A stretch of DNA of 64,000 nucleotides from Tabrizicola sp. (GTDB taxonomy: Bacteria > Pseudomonadota > Alphaproteobacteria > Rhodobacterales > Rhodobacteraceae), in NCBI RefSeq assembly GCF_030373185.1, contig NZ_JAUCZH010000004.1:248001-312000 (forward strand). The letters run 5' to 3'. How positions within the stretch are numbered: position 1 is the stretch's first letter; every line of letters begins with the position of its first letter. A program made the position numbers and the translations under genes. The notes below the pieces were generated by a model. The model did not search any database. It saw only the letters and a program-made list of their open reading frames with translations, and was not told the DNA's origin. Below, piece after piece: positions 17,569 to 26,910 of this stretch.

Positions 17569-17964
17569 CTATTCGTCCTCATCTTCCCAGTCGTCTGACG
17601 CCACAACCGGCGCGTCCGGGGCGAAGACTTCGGGAAAGGCGGCCTCGGCACGCTTTACGTCAATGCGCAAAAGCGCCTCATAACTGGCCGGATCGAACGG
17701 ATCTTCGGCTGGCACCACCTCGCGCCCAAACAGCCAGGACAGACGCCCGGCATCAAGATTGCCCCTCTCGAAGGGTTCTTCACCGAAATGCTGCCAGAGC
17801 GCGGACATGAAGGCCTGATCCGCCAACCGGTCCACATGCTTGCGGTCCTTGTAGCGTTCACGCTTGATGATCTTTGCGGGGCCTTCCTTCTGGTTGGCCC
17901 GCCGGATGGTGAATTGGAAATCGGTTCCGGTCAGTCGGCCCGGAAAGCCGCGGTGCTTCAGCAT
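17569..17964 (-). CDS. Conserved hypothetical protein, acidic C-terminus
   Basis: This 131-residue protein has a basic N-terminal half (KIIKRERYKDRKHVDRLADQAF) and a very acidic tail (DDWEDEDE). There is no signal peptide or membrane segment. The length and base composition are normal for the region, and no in-frame stop interrupts it, supporting a real gene. It looks like a small cytoplasmic protein restricted to Rhodobacterales. I do not recognise a domain and assign no function. Confidence 0.65.
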   Translation of the reverse strand: MLKHRGFPGRLTGTDFQFTIRRANQKEGPAKIIKRERYKDRKHVDRLADQAFMSALWQHFGEEPFERGNLDAGRLSWLFGREVVPAEDPFDPASYEALLRIDVKRAEAAFPEVFAPDAPVVASDDWEDEDE

Positions 17965-18111
17965 GTGTCCTGTCCTCTGTCATGGCAGTAGGCAGGACGG
18001 ATAGGCGAAAGTGATGCCGTCGCCCAGAGGGCGGCGCCAAAGTAACGGCTAAAGGGATAATACTGCTTCAGCCAAGCGGCGCACGATGGGCGCTTGTCGC
18101 TGAAATGTGGT

Positions 18112-18144
18112 GCGGGCCCGGAATGCCGAGGCTGACGGGCCCGC
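18112..18144 (-). terminator. Hairpin after the 42-residue lipoprotein gene
   Basis: GCGGGCCC (18112-18119) pairs perfectly with GGGCCCGC (18137-18144). It starts ten bases after the stop of the small leftward gene. No T run follows. Confidence 0.5.
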
Positions 18145-18153
18145 GCCGGAAGA

Positions 18154-18282
18154 TTACTTGTATTTGCCGGTGTAGGTCGGCTCAACAGTGACCGGCTCAA
18201 CCATGACTTCTTCTTTCTTGGCGCAAGCAGCAACGGCAGCAGCCATTGCGAGAACCAGAATGATACGTCCGCTCTTCGACAT
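18154..18282 (-). CDS. Very small lipoprotein (42 residues)
   Basis: The start ATG at 18282 follows a good ribosome site (AGAGG six bases ahead on the minus strand), and the frame ends with TAA at 18154-18156. The peptide begins MSKSGRIILVLAMAAAVAAC, a classic lipoprotein signal with the acceptor cysteine at position 20. The mature lipopeptide is just 23 residues, charged and Val/Thr/Pro-rich (CAKKEEVMVEPVTVEPTYTGKYK overall pattern, ending KYK). It falls below common gene-calling cut-offs. It resembles entericidin-like or other small outer-membrane lipoproteins in size, but I do not assign a family. Confidence 0.7.
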   Translation of the reverse strand: MSKSGRIILVLAMAAAVAACAKKEEVMVEPVTVEPTYTGKYK

Positions 18283-18478
18283 CCTCTACTCCATCTTTCT
18301 TGGGGTGCGTGTGCCCGCCCCCGACACGACATGAAGGCCGCAAGATTTCGGCCTGCGCCGACCATATCCGAACGGATAACGGAAAGACACAGGCGCCGAA
18401 CCAAGTTCCCGACCTGTGGCGTTCCTACATCAGGGTCAAATATCTGACCAGCCGGAAAAAGAGCCTGCGACAACGGCA

Positions 18479-18898
18479 TCAGAACGGCTCCCAGATGCAG
18501 GATCCGCTGTCCGGGCGAAAGGATTCGAAGAACTGGACAACATCCGGCGCAGCCTGCCCGAACGGCACCTCGGCCCCGGCCAGAGAGATGATGATCTGTT
18601 GCGGCTGGGGGACCATGCCATCGACCCGGGAAATGGCATAACTGTTGCACAGGGCCTGAAGGTCATCGGTCACCTCTTCGGCGTCAGAAAGGGCAAGCCC
18701 GGGCGCAAGAAAGCGAAAGCGGGCCGTTGCCCCTGCCGGCCCCGGGGCGTTGGTCACAACTTCGATCAGCCGCACCTCGCGCCCCGAGGGGACGGCGATG
18801 CCATCCGCCGTCGGGGCAGCCTTTTCGCAGCCGCCTGCTGCGGCCAGAGCCGCGAACAGCGCCGCAAGGGCAAGACGATGGGCGGGGCTCATACGCAT
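18479..18898 (-). CDS. DUF6497-like putative lipoprotein
   Basis: The protein has 139 residues. The N-terminus shows a hydrophobic signal with a lipobox-like GGC (near residue 24), and the mature domain starts APTADGIAVPSGREVRLIEVVTN and ends PDSGSCIWEPF. The pattern is that of a small family found mainly in Rhodobacterales. ATG 18898 overlaps the pccB stop by one base (TGATG), so it is translated together with pccB, although no metabolic relationship is known. An alternative start is the ATG at 18892. Confidence 0.7.
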   Translation of the reverse strand: MRMSPAHRLALAALFAALAAAGGCEKAAPTADGIAVPSGREVRLIEVVTNAPGPAGATARFRFLAPGLALSDAEEVTDDLQALCNSYAISRVDGMVPQPQQIIISLAGAEVPFGQAAPDVVQFFESFRPDSGSCIWEPF

Positions 18899-20430
18899 CA
18901 AAGTGGGATATTGTCGTGCTTTTTCCATGGGTTCGCCTGCTTTTTGCCACGCAGGGAGGCAAAGGCCCGCGCAACCCGGCGGCGGGTGGAATGGGGCATG
19001 ATCACCTCATCGATAAAGCCCTTTTCCGCCGCTACGAACGGGTTGGCAAAGCGGTCTTCATAGTCCTTCACGCGCGCGGCGATCTTTTCGGGGTCGCCCA
19101 GTTCGCTGCGATACAAGATCTCGACCGCGCCTTTCGCACCCATCACCGCCACCTCGGCCGTGGGCCAGGCATAGTTGAAATCGCCCCGCAGATGCTTTGA
19201 GGACATCACCACATAGGCCCCGCCATAGGTCTTGCGCGTCAGGACCGTGACCTTTGGCACCGTCGCCTCGGCATAGGCGTAAAGCAGCTTGGCACCGTGC
19301 TTGATCACGCCGCCATATTCCTGGCTGACGCCCGGCAGGAAGCCCGGCACATCAACAAGTGTCAGGATCGGAATTTCGAATGCATCGCAAAAGCGGACAA
19401 AGCGGGCGGCCTTGCGGCTGCTGTCGATGTCAAGGCAGCCGGCTAGAACCATCGGCTGATTGGCCACCACGCCCACCGACTGACCTTCGATCCGGATGAA
19501 GCCGGTGATGATATTGCCGGCAAAATCGCGCTGGATTTCGAAGAAGTCGCCCTCATCGGCGATCTTGGTGATGAGTTCCTTCATGTCATAAGGCTGGTTC
19601 GGGTTGTCCGGCACCAGCGTATCAAGGCTATGCTCCACCCGCGCCGGGTCATCAAAGAACGGGCGCACCGGGGCCTTTTCGCGGTTGTTTAGCGGCAGGA
19701 AATCGATCAGGCGGCGGGTCTCGGCCAGCGCCTCGACATCGTTTTCATAGGCGGCGTCAGCCACGCTGGACTTGCGGGTATGGGTCGAGGCACCGCCCAG
19801 CTCTTCTGCCGTTACATGTTCGTTCGTCACGGTCTTGACCACGTCGGGGCCAGTGACAAACATGTAGGATGAATCCTTCACCATGAAGATGAAGTCGGTC
19901 ATCGCGGGGGAATAGACCGCGCCGCCTGCGCATGGCCCCATGATCAGGGAAATCTGCGGCACCACGCCCGAGGCCATGACGTTGCGTTGAAACACCTCGC
20001 CATAGGCGGCCAGCGAACCGACCCCTTCCTGAATCCGCGCGCCGCCGGAATCGTTGATCCCGATCACCGGCGCGCCATTCTGGATCGCCATGTCCATGAT
20101 CTTGCAGATCTTCGCGCCGTGGGTCTCCGAAACGGACCCACCGAACACGGTGAAATCCTGCGCAAAGACGTAGACCATACGGCCGTTCACAGTCCCCCAT
20201 CCCGTAACGACACCATCGCCAGCGGGGCGCTCCTGATCCATCCCGAAATCAGTGCAACGGTGGGCGACGAACATGTCGAACTCTTCAAAGCTGCCTTCGT
20301 CCAGCAAAAGCTCGATCCGTTCGCGCGCGGTCAGCTTGCCCTTGGCGTGCTGCGCCGCGACTCGTTTTTCCCCGCCCCCGGCGCGAGCGACATTGCGGCG
20401 TGATTCCAGCTCTTGCAGGATGTCTTTCAT
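18898..20430 (-). CDS. pccB: Propionyl-CoA carboxylase beta subunit
   Basis: This carboxyltransferase subunit of 510 residues moves CO2 from carboxybiotin (on PccA) to propionyl-CoA. Both crotonase-like halves are present: the N-terminal half with the oxyanion loop [20 protein letters not shown] and the C-terminal half with [17 protein letters not shown] and the family signature [19 protein letters not shown]. Start at ATG 20430 ([12 protein letters not shown]) is preceded by a long G run serving as ribosome site; longer open reading upstream is not conserved. TTTGCAAA-type motifs lie in the promoter region, facing the divergent MFS gene. Confidence 0.96.
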   Translation of the reverse strand: MKDILQELESRRNVARAGGGEKRVAAQHAKGKLTARERIELLLDEGSFEEFDMFVAHRCTDFGMDQERPAGDGVVTGWGTVNGRMVYVFAQDFTVFGGSVSETHGAKICKIMDMAIQNGAPVIGINDSGGARIQEGVGSLAAYGEVFQRNVMASGVVPQISLIMGPCAGGAVYSPAMTDFIFMVKDSSYMFVTGPDVVKTVTNEHVTAEELGGASTHTRKSSVADAAYENDVEALAETRRLIDFLPLNNREKAPVRPFFDDPARVEHSLDTLVPDNPNQPYDMKELITKIADEGDFFEIQRDFAGNIITGFIRIEGQSVGVVANQPMVLAGCLDIDSSRKAARFVRFCDAFEIPILTLVDVPGFLPGVSQEYGGVIKHGAKLLYAYAEATVPKVTVLTRKTYGGAYVVMSSKHLRGDFNYAWPTAEVAVMGAKGAVEILYRSELGDPEKIAARVKDYEDRFANPFVAAEKGFIDEVIMPHSTRRRVARAFASLRGKKQANPWKKHDNIPL

Positions 20431-20508
20431 CTTCCCCCCCCGATGCCCGGCACTTGCCCGATGGCTGACGCAGACTAGGCCATGGCGGGGATTCAGAGAA
20501 GCACGAAA

Positions 20509-20570
20509 CGGAAAATTTGCAAAGTCCTTCCGGCCTGCGCGATTCAAATCGCAAATCAGCAAATTTTCCG
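20509..20570. promoter_or_regulatory. Probable PccR operator region for pccB
   Basis: TTTGCAAA at 20516-20523 lies inside CGGAAAATTTGC (20509-20520), whose exact reverse complement GCAAATTTTCCG is at 20559-20570. Their centres are 50 bases apart. Between them GCAAAT is repeated (20551 and 20559). TTTGCAAA is the half-motif described for the ScfR-family regulator PccR of Rhodobacter sphaeroides, and the pccR gene itself is 1.4 kb away. Confidence 0.7.
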
Positions 20571-20661
20571 ACCTGTCCAAGGGTCAAGTCCTGCTTTTCC
20601 GCACCCGCAACTGTGCGCGGGCGGAGTGGACAATTCCCGCCGGCAAGCGTAGCCGGGATGC

Positions 20662-21873
20662 ATGCAACACGCCCCCGCCCGATTTCTTGACCGGACCACG
20701 CCGCCGAAGATCGTGACCCTGATCCTGCTGGCCGGGCTTTCCGCCTTGACGATGAACATCTTTCTGCCCTCGCTGCCCGGCATGGCTGCCTATTTCGGCG
20801 TGTCCTACGGCCTGATGCAGCAATCTGTGGCGCTGTATCTTGCCCTGTCGGCGGCCCTGCAGATCGTGATCGGCCCGATTTCTGACCGGTTCGGGAGGCG
20901 CAAGGTCTTGATCGGATCCCTGATCCTGTTCCTGATCGCCACGGTCGGCACGCTGCTTGCGCCCAACGCGACGGTGTTCCTGATCTTCCGCATGGCGCAG
21001 GCGGTCATTGCCTCGGGCATGGTCCTGTCACGGGCCATCGTGCGCGACATGGTGGCCGATGCTCAGGCCGCCAGCATGATTGGCTATGTGACCATGGGGA
21101 TGAGCCTTGTGCCGATGATCGGCCCGGTGATCGGCGGGGTTCTGGATGACCTTTATGGCTGGCAGGCAAACTTCGCTTTGCTTCTGGTGCTTGGGGTTGG
21201 GGTTCTGGCGCTGGTCTGGACAGACCTTGGTGAGACGGCGACCTTGCGAAAGGTAAGCTTGATGGACCAGATCCGCACCTATCCCGGGCTTTTCGGCTCT
21301 CGCAGGTTCTGGGGCTACACGATGTCGGCCGGCTTCGCTTCGGGCTGCTTTTTCGCCTACCTTGGCGGCGCGCCCTATGTGGGCGACAAGGTGTTCGGCC
21401 TGTCCTCGACCGAGGTGGGCGCGCTTTTTGCCCTGACGGCGATCGGCTATGCGGCGGGCAACTTTCTTGCCGGGCGGTATTCGGTGCGGGTGGGTATGAA
21501 CCGGATGATCCTTGCGGGAACACTTGTGACGACCGGCGGTCTTGCGGTGCTGACGCTTCTGACCCTTGCCGGGCTGTCCGGGCCGGTGGTGTTCTTCGGG
21601 CTGACGGTGTTCATGGGGCTGGGCAACGGCATCTGTCTGCCAAGTGCCAATGCCGGGATGCTGTCGGTCCGGCCCGAACTTGCCGGCACCGCCTCGGGGC
21701 TTGGCGGGGCAATCATGATTGGCGGGGGGGCTGCCCTTGCGGCAGTAGCGGGGGTGCTTCTGGGGCCGGGGGCGACGGAAATGCCGCTGATCCTGCTGAT
21801 GCTGGCCTCGTCGGTCGCCTCGGTCATCTCGATCCTGCTGGTCATCCGTCGCGCCCGTCACATCGGCGCTTGA
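20662..21873 (+). CDS. Bcr/CflA family drug-efflux MFS transporter
   Basis: The protein has 403 residues and 12 predicted membrane helices. The Bcr/CflA signature is seen in ALTMNIFLPSLPGMAAYFGVSYGLMQQSVALYLALSAALQIVIGPISDRFGRRKVL, with the MFS motif A DRFGRRKVL in the first loop. Members export bicyclomycin, chloramphenicol, sulfonamides or cysteine-type metabolites by proton antiport. It is divergent from pccB and just upstream of pccR on the same strand; the motif pair between them suggests pccR has its own promoter. ATG 20662 (MQHAPARFLD) is used; it leaves about 30 residues before the first helix. Confidence 0.85.
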   Translation: MQHAPARFLDRTTPPKIVTLILLAGLSALTMNIFLPSLPGMAAYFGVSYGLMQQSVALYLALSAALQIVIGPISDRFGRRKVLIGSLILFLIATVGTLLAPNATVFLIFRMAQAVIASGMVLSRAIVRDMVADAQAASMIGYVTMGMSLVPMIGPVIGGVLDDLYGWQANFALLLVLGVGVLALVWTDLGETATLRKVSLMDQIRTYPGLFGSRRFWGYTMSAGFASGCFFAYLGGAPYVGDKVFGLSSTEVGALFALTAIGYAAGNFLAGRYSVRVGMNRMILAGTLVTTGGLAVLTLLTLAGLSGPVVFFGLTVFMGLGNGICLPSANAGMLSVRPELAGTASGLGGAIMIGGGAALAAVAGVLLGPGATEMPLILLMLASSVASVISILLVIRRARHIGA

Positions 21874-21882
21874 CGCCCGAAC

Positions 21883-21910
21883 TTTGCAAAGCCACGCTTT
21901 CCTTTGCAAA
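21883..21910 (+). promoter_or_regulatory. Two TTTGCAAA sites upstream of pccR
   Basis: TTTGCAAA occurs at 21883-21890 and again at 21903-21910, centres 20 bases apart, the second ending 11 bases before the ATG at 21922. This suggests autoregulation by PccR. The spacing of 12 bases between sites differs from the 4-base spacing I recall for the R. sphaeroides motif. Confidence 0.7.
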
Positions 21911-21921
21911 CGGGGGCAGGC

Positions 21922-23319
21922 ATGGCAACGCAGAAACTCTACGCAGGCGTCAAGCTGCGGGAAATCCGGGGTCGGCTAAGCCTGACCCAGAAGGCCTTTG
22001 CCGACAAGCTGTCGGTGTCCCTGCCCTATCTGAACCAGATGGAAAACAACCACCGTCCGGTCAGCGCGGCGGTGGTTCTGGCACTGGCGCAGGAATTCGG
22101 GCTGGATGTGACCGAACTGACGGTGGGCGAAAGCGAACGCCTTGTCACCGACATGCGAGAAGCCTTGGCCGATCCGGTCTTCACGTCATCTTCCCCACCC
22201 GTGGCCGATCTGCGGCTTGCGGCCTCGAACGCCCCCGCACTTGCCCGGGCTTTTCTTGATCTGCACCGCGCCTATCGTCAGACCCATGAACGCCTCGCCT
22301 CTCTGGATGAGGCTCTGGGTCGGGAAGACGCAACCTTGCGCCCGTCGGCTTGGGAAGAAGTGCGGGACTTCTTTCACTATTGCGACAATTATCTGGATGC
22401 AATGGATCGGGCGGCCGAACATTTTGCGACCTCTGGAACCAACGGAAAAGCCATAGATAGCTTGGCGCAGGATTTATTGCGCCGATCTGGCATCAGCTTG
22501 CACTATTCCGACAAGGCACCGCTTCGCCACTACGATCCCGCAGCCCGGCGGCTGGACATTTCGGCCCGGGCCAGCAGCCCGTCGCAGCGGTTCCAGCTTT
22601 TGCATCAGGTGGCGCTTCTGACCCAGAATGACCTGCTGGAAGCAACGCTGGACCTTGCCCGCTTTTCCACGCCCGAGGCCCGCGACATCGCCAAGATCGG
22701 CCTTGCCAACTATTTCGCGGGGGCGGCCCTTCTGCCCTACCGCGCCTTTCTGGCCGCCGCGCAAGAGGTCCGGCATGATCTGGAACGGCTGGCCGACATG
22801 TTCGGGGCAAGCATCGAACAGGTGGCACATCGGCTGTCCACGCTGCAACGCCCCGGTGCCAAGGGCATCCCGTTCTTCTTCGTCCGGGTTGATCAGGCCG
22901 GCACGATCACCAAGCGCCATTCGGCCACGCGACTGCAATTCGCCCGTTTCGGCGGGGCCTGTCCGTTGTGGAACGTTCACCGCGCCTTTGAAACCCCCGG
23001 ACAATTCCTGCGCCAATTGGCCGAAACCCCGGACGGGGTGCGCTATCTGTGCCTGGCGCGCGACGTGTCAAAACCGGCCGGGGCCTTCCTTGCCCCGGTC
23101 CGTCGCTATGCCATCGGTCTTGGATGCGAGGTGCAGCACGCCGCGCAAATGGTTTACGCCGACGGGCTTGACCTGAAAGGCAGGTTCGAGCCCATCGGAA
23201 TTTCCTGCCGGATCTGCGAACGTGTGGCCTGTCACCAGCGGTCCGTTCCCCCGCTGGAAGGGCGCCTGCGGGTCAACCCCAATGCGCGCGACGTGCTGCC
23301 CTACGAGATCATCGGCTGA
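21922..23319 (+). CDS. pccR: Short-chain acyl-CoA regulator, PccR (ScfR family)
   Basis: The regulator has 465 residues. The N-terminal XRE-type helix-turn-helix spans about residues 9-65 (LREIRGRLSLTQKAFADKLSVSLPYLNQMENNHRPVS), the central part is an ImmA/IrrE-type peptidase-like domain without an obvious HExxH (QRFQLLHQVALL occupies the place), and the C-terminal part has the cysteine motif SCRICERVACHQR. This is the architecture of the ScfR group (RamB, PrpC-regulators, PccR), which sense CoA esters. In R. sphaeroides PccR activates propionyl-CoA carboxylase genes. ATG 21922 is chosen because a ribosome site GGGGGCAGG precedes it and the TTTGCAAA motif would otherwise be coding. Confidence 0.92.
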   Translation: MATQKLYAGVKLREIRGRLSLTQKAFADKLSVSLPYLNQMENNHRPVSAAVVLALAQEFGLDVTELTVGESERLVTDMREALADPVFTSSSPPVADLRLAASNAPALARAFLDLHRAYRQTHERLASLDEALGREDATLRPSAWEEVRDFFHYCDNYLDAMDRAAEHFATSGTNGKAIDSLAQDLLRRSGISLHYSDKAPLRHYDPAARRLDISARASSPSQRFQLLHQVALLTQNDLLEATLDLARFSTPEARDIAKIGLANYFAGAALLPYRAFLAAAQEVRHDLERLADMFGASIEQVAHRLSTLQRPGAKGIPFFFVRVDQAGTITKRHSATRLQFARFGGACPLWNVHRAFETPGQFLRQLAETPDGVRYLCLARDVSKPAGAFLAPVRRYAIGLGCEVQHAAQMVYADGLDLKGRFEPIGISCRICERVACHQRSVPPLEGRLRVNPNARDVLPYEIIG

Positions 23320-23559
23320 TCAGGCGGCGTTCAACGCAGCCTGAATCCTGTCCTTCAACTGAAGCCGCGTCTTGCGCAGGATTTCTTCCTCGGCATCCGT
23401 CAAGAGGTCCAACCGGATTTCGGAACGGTGGATCTTGTCGTTCACGGCGTCATAGTCGACCAGCAGTCTGGCAAAGCGTGGGTCTGAATTCTTCAGCGCG
23501 CTGATCTTTTGCGCTTCGGCTGGGAATTCATCGTGCAGCGTGTGCGGGGTGTTCGACAT
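23320..23559 (-). CDS. DUF465 (YdcH-like) small protein
   Basis: The 79-residue protein has the YdcH pattern: a helical hairpin with NSDPRFARLLVDYDAVNDKIHR and EEEILRKTRLQLKDRIQAAL. It is a cytoplasmic, likely coiled-coil protein found singly in many proteobacteria, with no known enzymatic activity. It is convergent with pccR, sharing no base (stop codons adjacent). An FnrL-type box lies 56 bases upstream of the start, implying oxygen-dependent expression. Confidence 0.88.
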   Translation of the reverse strand: MSNTPHTLHDEFPAEAQKISALKNSDPRFARLLVDYDAVNDKIHRSEIRLDLLTDAEEEILRKTRLQLKDRIQAALNAA

Positions 23560-23614
23560 CGGTCTCTCCTTTGACTGTCACCATGCAACTTAGAGACCCG
23601 TTTCACCCCCGGCT

Positions 23615-23628
23615 TTGACCCGGATCAA
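23615..23628 (-). promoter_or_regulatory. FnrL-type box upstream of the DUF465 gene
   Basis: TTGACCCGGATCAA matches TTGA-N6-TCAA, the FNR/FnrL consensus core (TTGAT-N4-ATCAA) with one base off. It lies in the 79-base gap between the DUF465 start and the betA stop, so the only gene it can serve is the leftward one. Confidence 0.6.
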
Positions 23629-23638
23629 GTCTGCCACT

Positions 23639-25288
23639 CTAACGCTGCGATACGCGCCAGTCCGGGTTGATCCACGGCTCCAGGTTTGAGGCGGGCAAGG
23701 GGGTGCGGCCAAGAATATGGTCCGCAGCCTTTTCGCCCACCATGATCGACGGCGCGTTGAGGTTGCCGTTGGTCACCTGCGGGAAGACCGACGAATCCGC
23801 CACGCGCAACCCTTCGACACCGATCACCCGACATTCGGGATCGACGACAGCCATCGGGTCCGTTGCCCGCCCCATGCGGGCCGTGCCGCAGGGGTGATAG
23901 GCGCTTTCGACATGTTCGCGCAGGAAGTCATCAAGTTGGGCGTCGGTTTCGACGCCCGCCCCCGGCTGAAGCTCGGCCTTGAGATAGGGCTTGAACGCCT
24001 CTTGCCCGAAAATCTCGCGCGTCAGGCGGATGCAGGTGCGGAAATCCTCCCAGTCCTCGGGATGGGACATGTAGTTGAACCGGATCACCGGAGCATCTGC
24101 CGGATCACCCGAACGCAAGGTGACAGACCCGCGTGACTTCGACCGCATCGGGCCGACATGGGCCTGAAAACCGTGACCTGCCGACACCGCCTTGCCATCA
24201 TACCGCACCGCAATCGGCAGGAAGTGATACTGGATGTCGGGATACTCGATCCCGGCTTTTGACCGGATGAAGGCGCAGGCCTCGAACTGGTTCGAGGCCC
24301 CCGGCCCCTTGCCGGTGAACAGCCATTGCGCGCCGACCCAGGCCTTGCCCCAGAGGTTCCAGTACTTGAACAGCGTAATCGGCTGGCTGGCGGAATATTG
24401 CATATAGATTTCAAGGTGATCCTGAAGGTTCGCCCCCACACCCGGACGGTCGGCAGCCACCTCCACCCCATGCTCGCGCAGATGGGCGGCCGGGCCGATG
24501 CCCGACAACATCAGAAGCTTCGGCGTGTTGATCGAGGAGGCGGCAAGGATTACCTCACGCCCGGCGCGGATCACTTGCACCGCGCCGCCGGTCTGGATTT
24601 CCACGCCAACGGCCCGCTTGCCCTCCATCACCACCCGGCGGGCAAGACCGCGAATGACCTGCACGTTTCCACCCGCCATCGCGGGCTTCAGATAGGCATT
24701 CGCCGCCGACCAGCGCCGCCCCTTCCAGATCGTCGCCTCCATCGGGCCAAAGCCTTCCTGCTGCTGGCCGTTGTAGTCGGTCGTGACCGGGTATCCGGCC
24801 TGTTCACCAGATTTGATAAACGCGTCAAATAGCGGGTTCGACCGAGGGCCGCGCGTGATGTGGAGCGGGCCGTCATCACCCCGGAATTCCGGGCCGGAGC
24901 CGCCGTGCGACTGTTCCATCCGCTTGAAATAGGGCAAGACATCGGCATAGGCCCAGCCGTCCGCCCCCATCTCGGCCCAGGTGTCATAGTCGCGGGCATG
25001 GCCCCGGACATAGACCATCCCGTTGATGCTGGATGACCCGCCGATCACCTTGCCGCGCGGGGTTGCAAGGACGCGGCCACCCAGATTCGGCTCTGGCTCG
25101 GTCGCGAAGCCCCAATCATAAATGCCCATGTTCATCGGATAGCTGAGCGCACCGGGCATCTGGATGAAGGGTCCGGCGTCCGACCCGCCATGTTCGATCA
25201 AAGTAACCCGCTTGCCGGCCTCGGCCAGCCGGTAAGCGAGCGCCGACCCGCCCGAGCCTGCCCCCACGATCACATAATCAGCATGCAT
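23639..25288 (-). CDS. betA: Choline dehydrogenase (GMC oxidoreductase)
   Basis: This FAD enzyme of 549 residues oxidises choline to betaine aldehyde, probably coupling to the respiratory chain at the membrane. The ADP-binding motif [22 protein letters not shown] is at the N-terminus, the GMC signature is found in [24 protein letters not shown], and the active-site His-containing CGTARMG motif appears near the C-terminus ([23 protein letters not shown]). It begins at ATG 25288, overlapping betI by 11 bases. The betaine aldehyde dehydrogenase gene (betB) expected with it is not in the window. Confidence 0.94.
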   Translation of the reverse strand: MHADYVIVGAGSGGSALAYRLAEAGKRVTLIEHGGSDAGPFIQMPGALSYPMNMGIYDWGFATEPEPNLGGRVLATPRGKVIGGSSSINGMVYVRGHARDYDTWAEMGADGWAYADVLPYFKRMEQSHGGSGPEFRGDDGPLHITRGPRSNPLFDAFIKSGEQAGYPVTTDYNGQQQEGFGPMEATIWKGRRWSAANAYLKPAMAGGNVQVIRGLARRVVMEGKRAVGVEIQTGGAVQVIRAGREVILAASSINTPKLLMLSGIGPAAHLREHGVEVAADRPGVGANLQDHLEIYMQYSASQPITLFKYWNLWGKAWVGAQWLFTGKGPGASNQFEACAFIRSKAGIEYPDIQYHFLPIAVRYDGKAVSAGHGFQAHVGPMRSKSRGSVTLRSGDPADAPVIRFNYMSHPEDWEDFRTCIRLTREIFGQEAFKPYLKAELQPGAGVETDAQLDDFLREHVESAYHPCGTARMGRATDPMAVVDPECRVIGVEGLRVADSSVFPQVTNGNLNAPSIMVGEKAADHILGRTPLPASNLEPWINPDWRVSQR

Positions 25289-25871
25289 CGTCTGCCCTCC
25301 GCTGCAATTCCGCTTCCAGATGGCGCAAGGCAAGCGCCACCGCCGCATCCCCGTCAGGCGGCCCCGATTTCAACACTTCACGCAGGTAAAGCCCGTCAAT
25401 AAGCGCGCCCAGACTTTGGGCAATCGCCGGGGCGCGCGAACCCGCCATTGGCCGCAGCGCCACTGTTAGATTCGATGCCAGCCGCCCCTGATAGACCGCC
25501 AACAGGCGCTTTGCCTCCGGCACGCTTTGCGCCAGAACCCAGAAGTTCAGCCACGCGCTGACCGCCTCGCGGCGAAAGTTGCCGGGGCTGAACGACGCGA
25601 TGAGAATCGCCCGGACCCGGCCTTGCGGACCAACCGCAGTGGCCAGCGCGCCGCGCACCTCGGCACCATAGAGCGTCATGATGTGGCGCATTGCGGCAAG
25701 GAAGATGCCTTCCTTCGAGCCGAAATAGTGATGCGCCAGCGCCGAAGACATGCCGGCGCGTTTGGCAATCTGGCTGACCGTGACATCCAGAGACCCAGCC
25801 CGACCGATCTCCACAATCGTGGCTTTTACCAAGGCTTCCTTGCGGATAGGCTCCATTCCAAGCTTCGGCAT
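25278..25871 (-). CDS. betI: Choline-responsive repressor BetI
   Basis: This TetR-family regulator has 197 residues. Its start [19 protein letters not shown] and the helix-turn-helix [31 protein letters not shown] are the BetI signature. BetI represses bet and choline transport genes, and choline releases it. It sits divergent to choX with an inverted repeat between (25920-25933), and precedes betA in the same operon, consistent with control of both directions. Confidence 0.95.
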   Translation of the reverse strand: MPKLGMEPIRKEALVKATIVEIGRAGSLDVTVSQIAKRAGMSSALAHHYFGSKEGIFLAAMRHIMTLYGAEVRGALATAVGPQGRVRAILIASFSPGNFRREAVSAWLNFWVLAQSVPEAKRLLAVYQGRLASNLTVALRPMAGSRAPAIAQSLGALIDGLYLREVLKSGPPDGDAAVALALRHLEAELQRRADDAC

Positions 25872-25919
25872 CGGCGCGGCCCCATAAAATGCTTGCCAAA
25901 CCGTATCAGCACGAAGTTT

Positions 25920-25933
25920 ATTGACTCGTCAAT
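25920..25933. promoter_or_regulatory. Putative BetI operator
   Basis: ATTGAC-TC-GTCAAT is a 6-bp inverted repeat centred in the 87-base divergent region between betI and choX, the expected place for a TetR-type operator controlling both operons. Confidence 0.6.
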
Positions 25934-25958
25934 CAACAAAAAACCGCAGGGAGCAACC

Positions 25959-26888
25959 ATGACACTTCGTTCGACCCTTCTTTCAACCGTGGTGACCTTT
26001 GCCCTGGCCGGATCGGCCTTTGCCGAGGGCTGCGACAAGATCACCTTCTCGGATGTCGGCTGGACCGACATCACCGCGACCACAGCGGCAACATCGCTGG
26101 TGCTTGAAGCGCTGGGATATGAAACCGAAACAAAGGTGCTGGCCGTCCCGGTCACCTACACCGGCCTGGCCGAGGGGGATATCGACGTCTTCCTTGGCAA
26201 CTGGATGCCCACGATGGAAGCCGACATCGCCCCGTACCGCGAGGCAGGCACCGTTGACACCGTGCGCACCAATCTTGAAGGCGCGAAATACACTCTGGCA
26301 ACGAACGCTGCCGGGGCTGCCCTTGGGATCGACAGCTTTGCCGAGATCGCAGCGCAGGCCGAGGCGCTTGATGGCAAGATCTACGGGATCGAACCTGGCA
26401 ACGACGGCAACCGCCTGATCATGGACATGATCGCGGCAGGTGCCTTTGACCTGACCGGCTTTGACGTGGTCGAAAGTTCGGAACAAGGGATGCTGGCGCA
26501 GGTTGCCCGCGCCGATCAGCGCGGCGAGCCGATCGTCTTCCTCGCCTGGGAACCGCACCCGATGAACGCCTCGTTCAGCCTGACCTATCTGGCCGAGGGC
26601 GATGACTGGTTCGGCCCCGACTTTGGCGGTGCCATCGTGGCGACCAACACCCGCAAGGGCTATGTCGAGGAATGCCCGAACACCGGCAAGTTCCTGCAAA
26701 ACCTTGTCTTCTCGCTTCAGATGGAAAACGAGATCATGGGGGCGATCCTGAATGACGGGGCAGATCCGATGGACGCGGCAAAGGCATGGCTTGCCGCCAA
26801 TCCGACCGCCTGGCAGGTCTGGCTTGATGGCGTGACAACACGCGACGGGGGCGACGCTGTTGCTGCCGTGACCGCTGCGTTGAACTGA
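25959..26888 (+). CDS. choX: Choline ABC transporter substrate-binding protein
   Basis: The protein has 309 residues, with a signal peptide ending SAFAEG (residues 1-22). The mature domain has the ChoX/OpuAC type features: CDKITFSDVGWTDITATTAATSLVLEALGYE, LGNWMPTMEADIAPY, and the final FLAWEPHPMN loop, supplying aromatic residues for the quaternary ammonium cage. A four-gene pattern choX-W-V with betI/betA is as in Sinorhizobium. The ATG at 25959 is preferred because of the signal peptide and of GGGAG ahead of it. A long in-frame upstream extension is betI antisense. Confidence 0.93.
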   Translation: MTLRSTLLSTVVTFALAGSAFAEGCDKITFSDVGWTDITATTAATSLVLEALGYETETKVLAVPVTYTGLAEGDIDVFLGNWMPTMEADIAPYREAGTVDTVRTNLEGAKYTLATNAAGAALGIDSFAEIAAQAEALDGKIYGIEPGNDGNRLIMDMIAAGAFDLTGFDVVESSEQGMLAQVARADQRGEPIVFLAWEPHPMNASFSLTYLAEGDDWFGPDFGGAIVATNTRKGYVEECPNTGKFLQNLVFSLQMENEIMGAILNDGADPMDAAKAWLAANPTAWQVWLDGVTTRDGGDAVAAVTAALN

Positions 26889-26910
26889 CGGCGGAGTTGA
26901 TGAGACAACG

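Noticed and set aside
18154-18282. RiPP precursor or toxin peptide
   Set aside because: The lipobox with cysteine at position 20 and absence of modification enzymes nearby point to a small lipoprotein.
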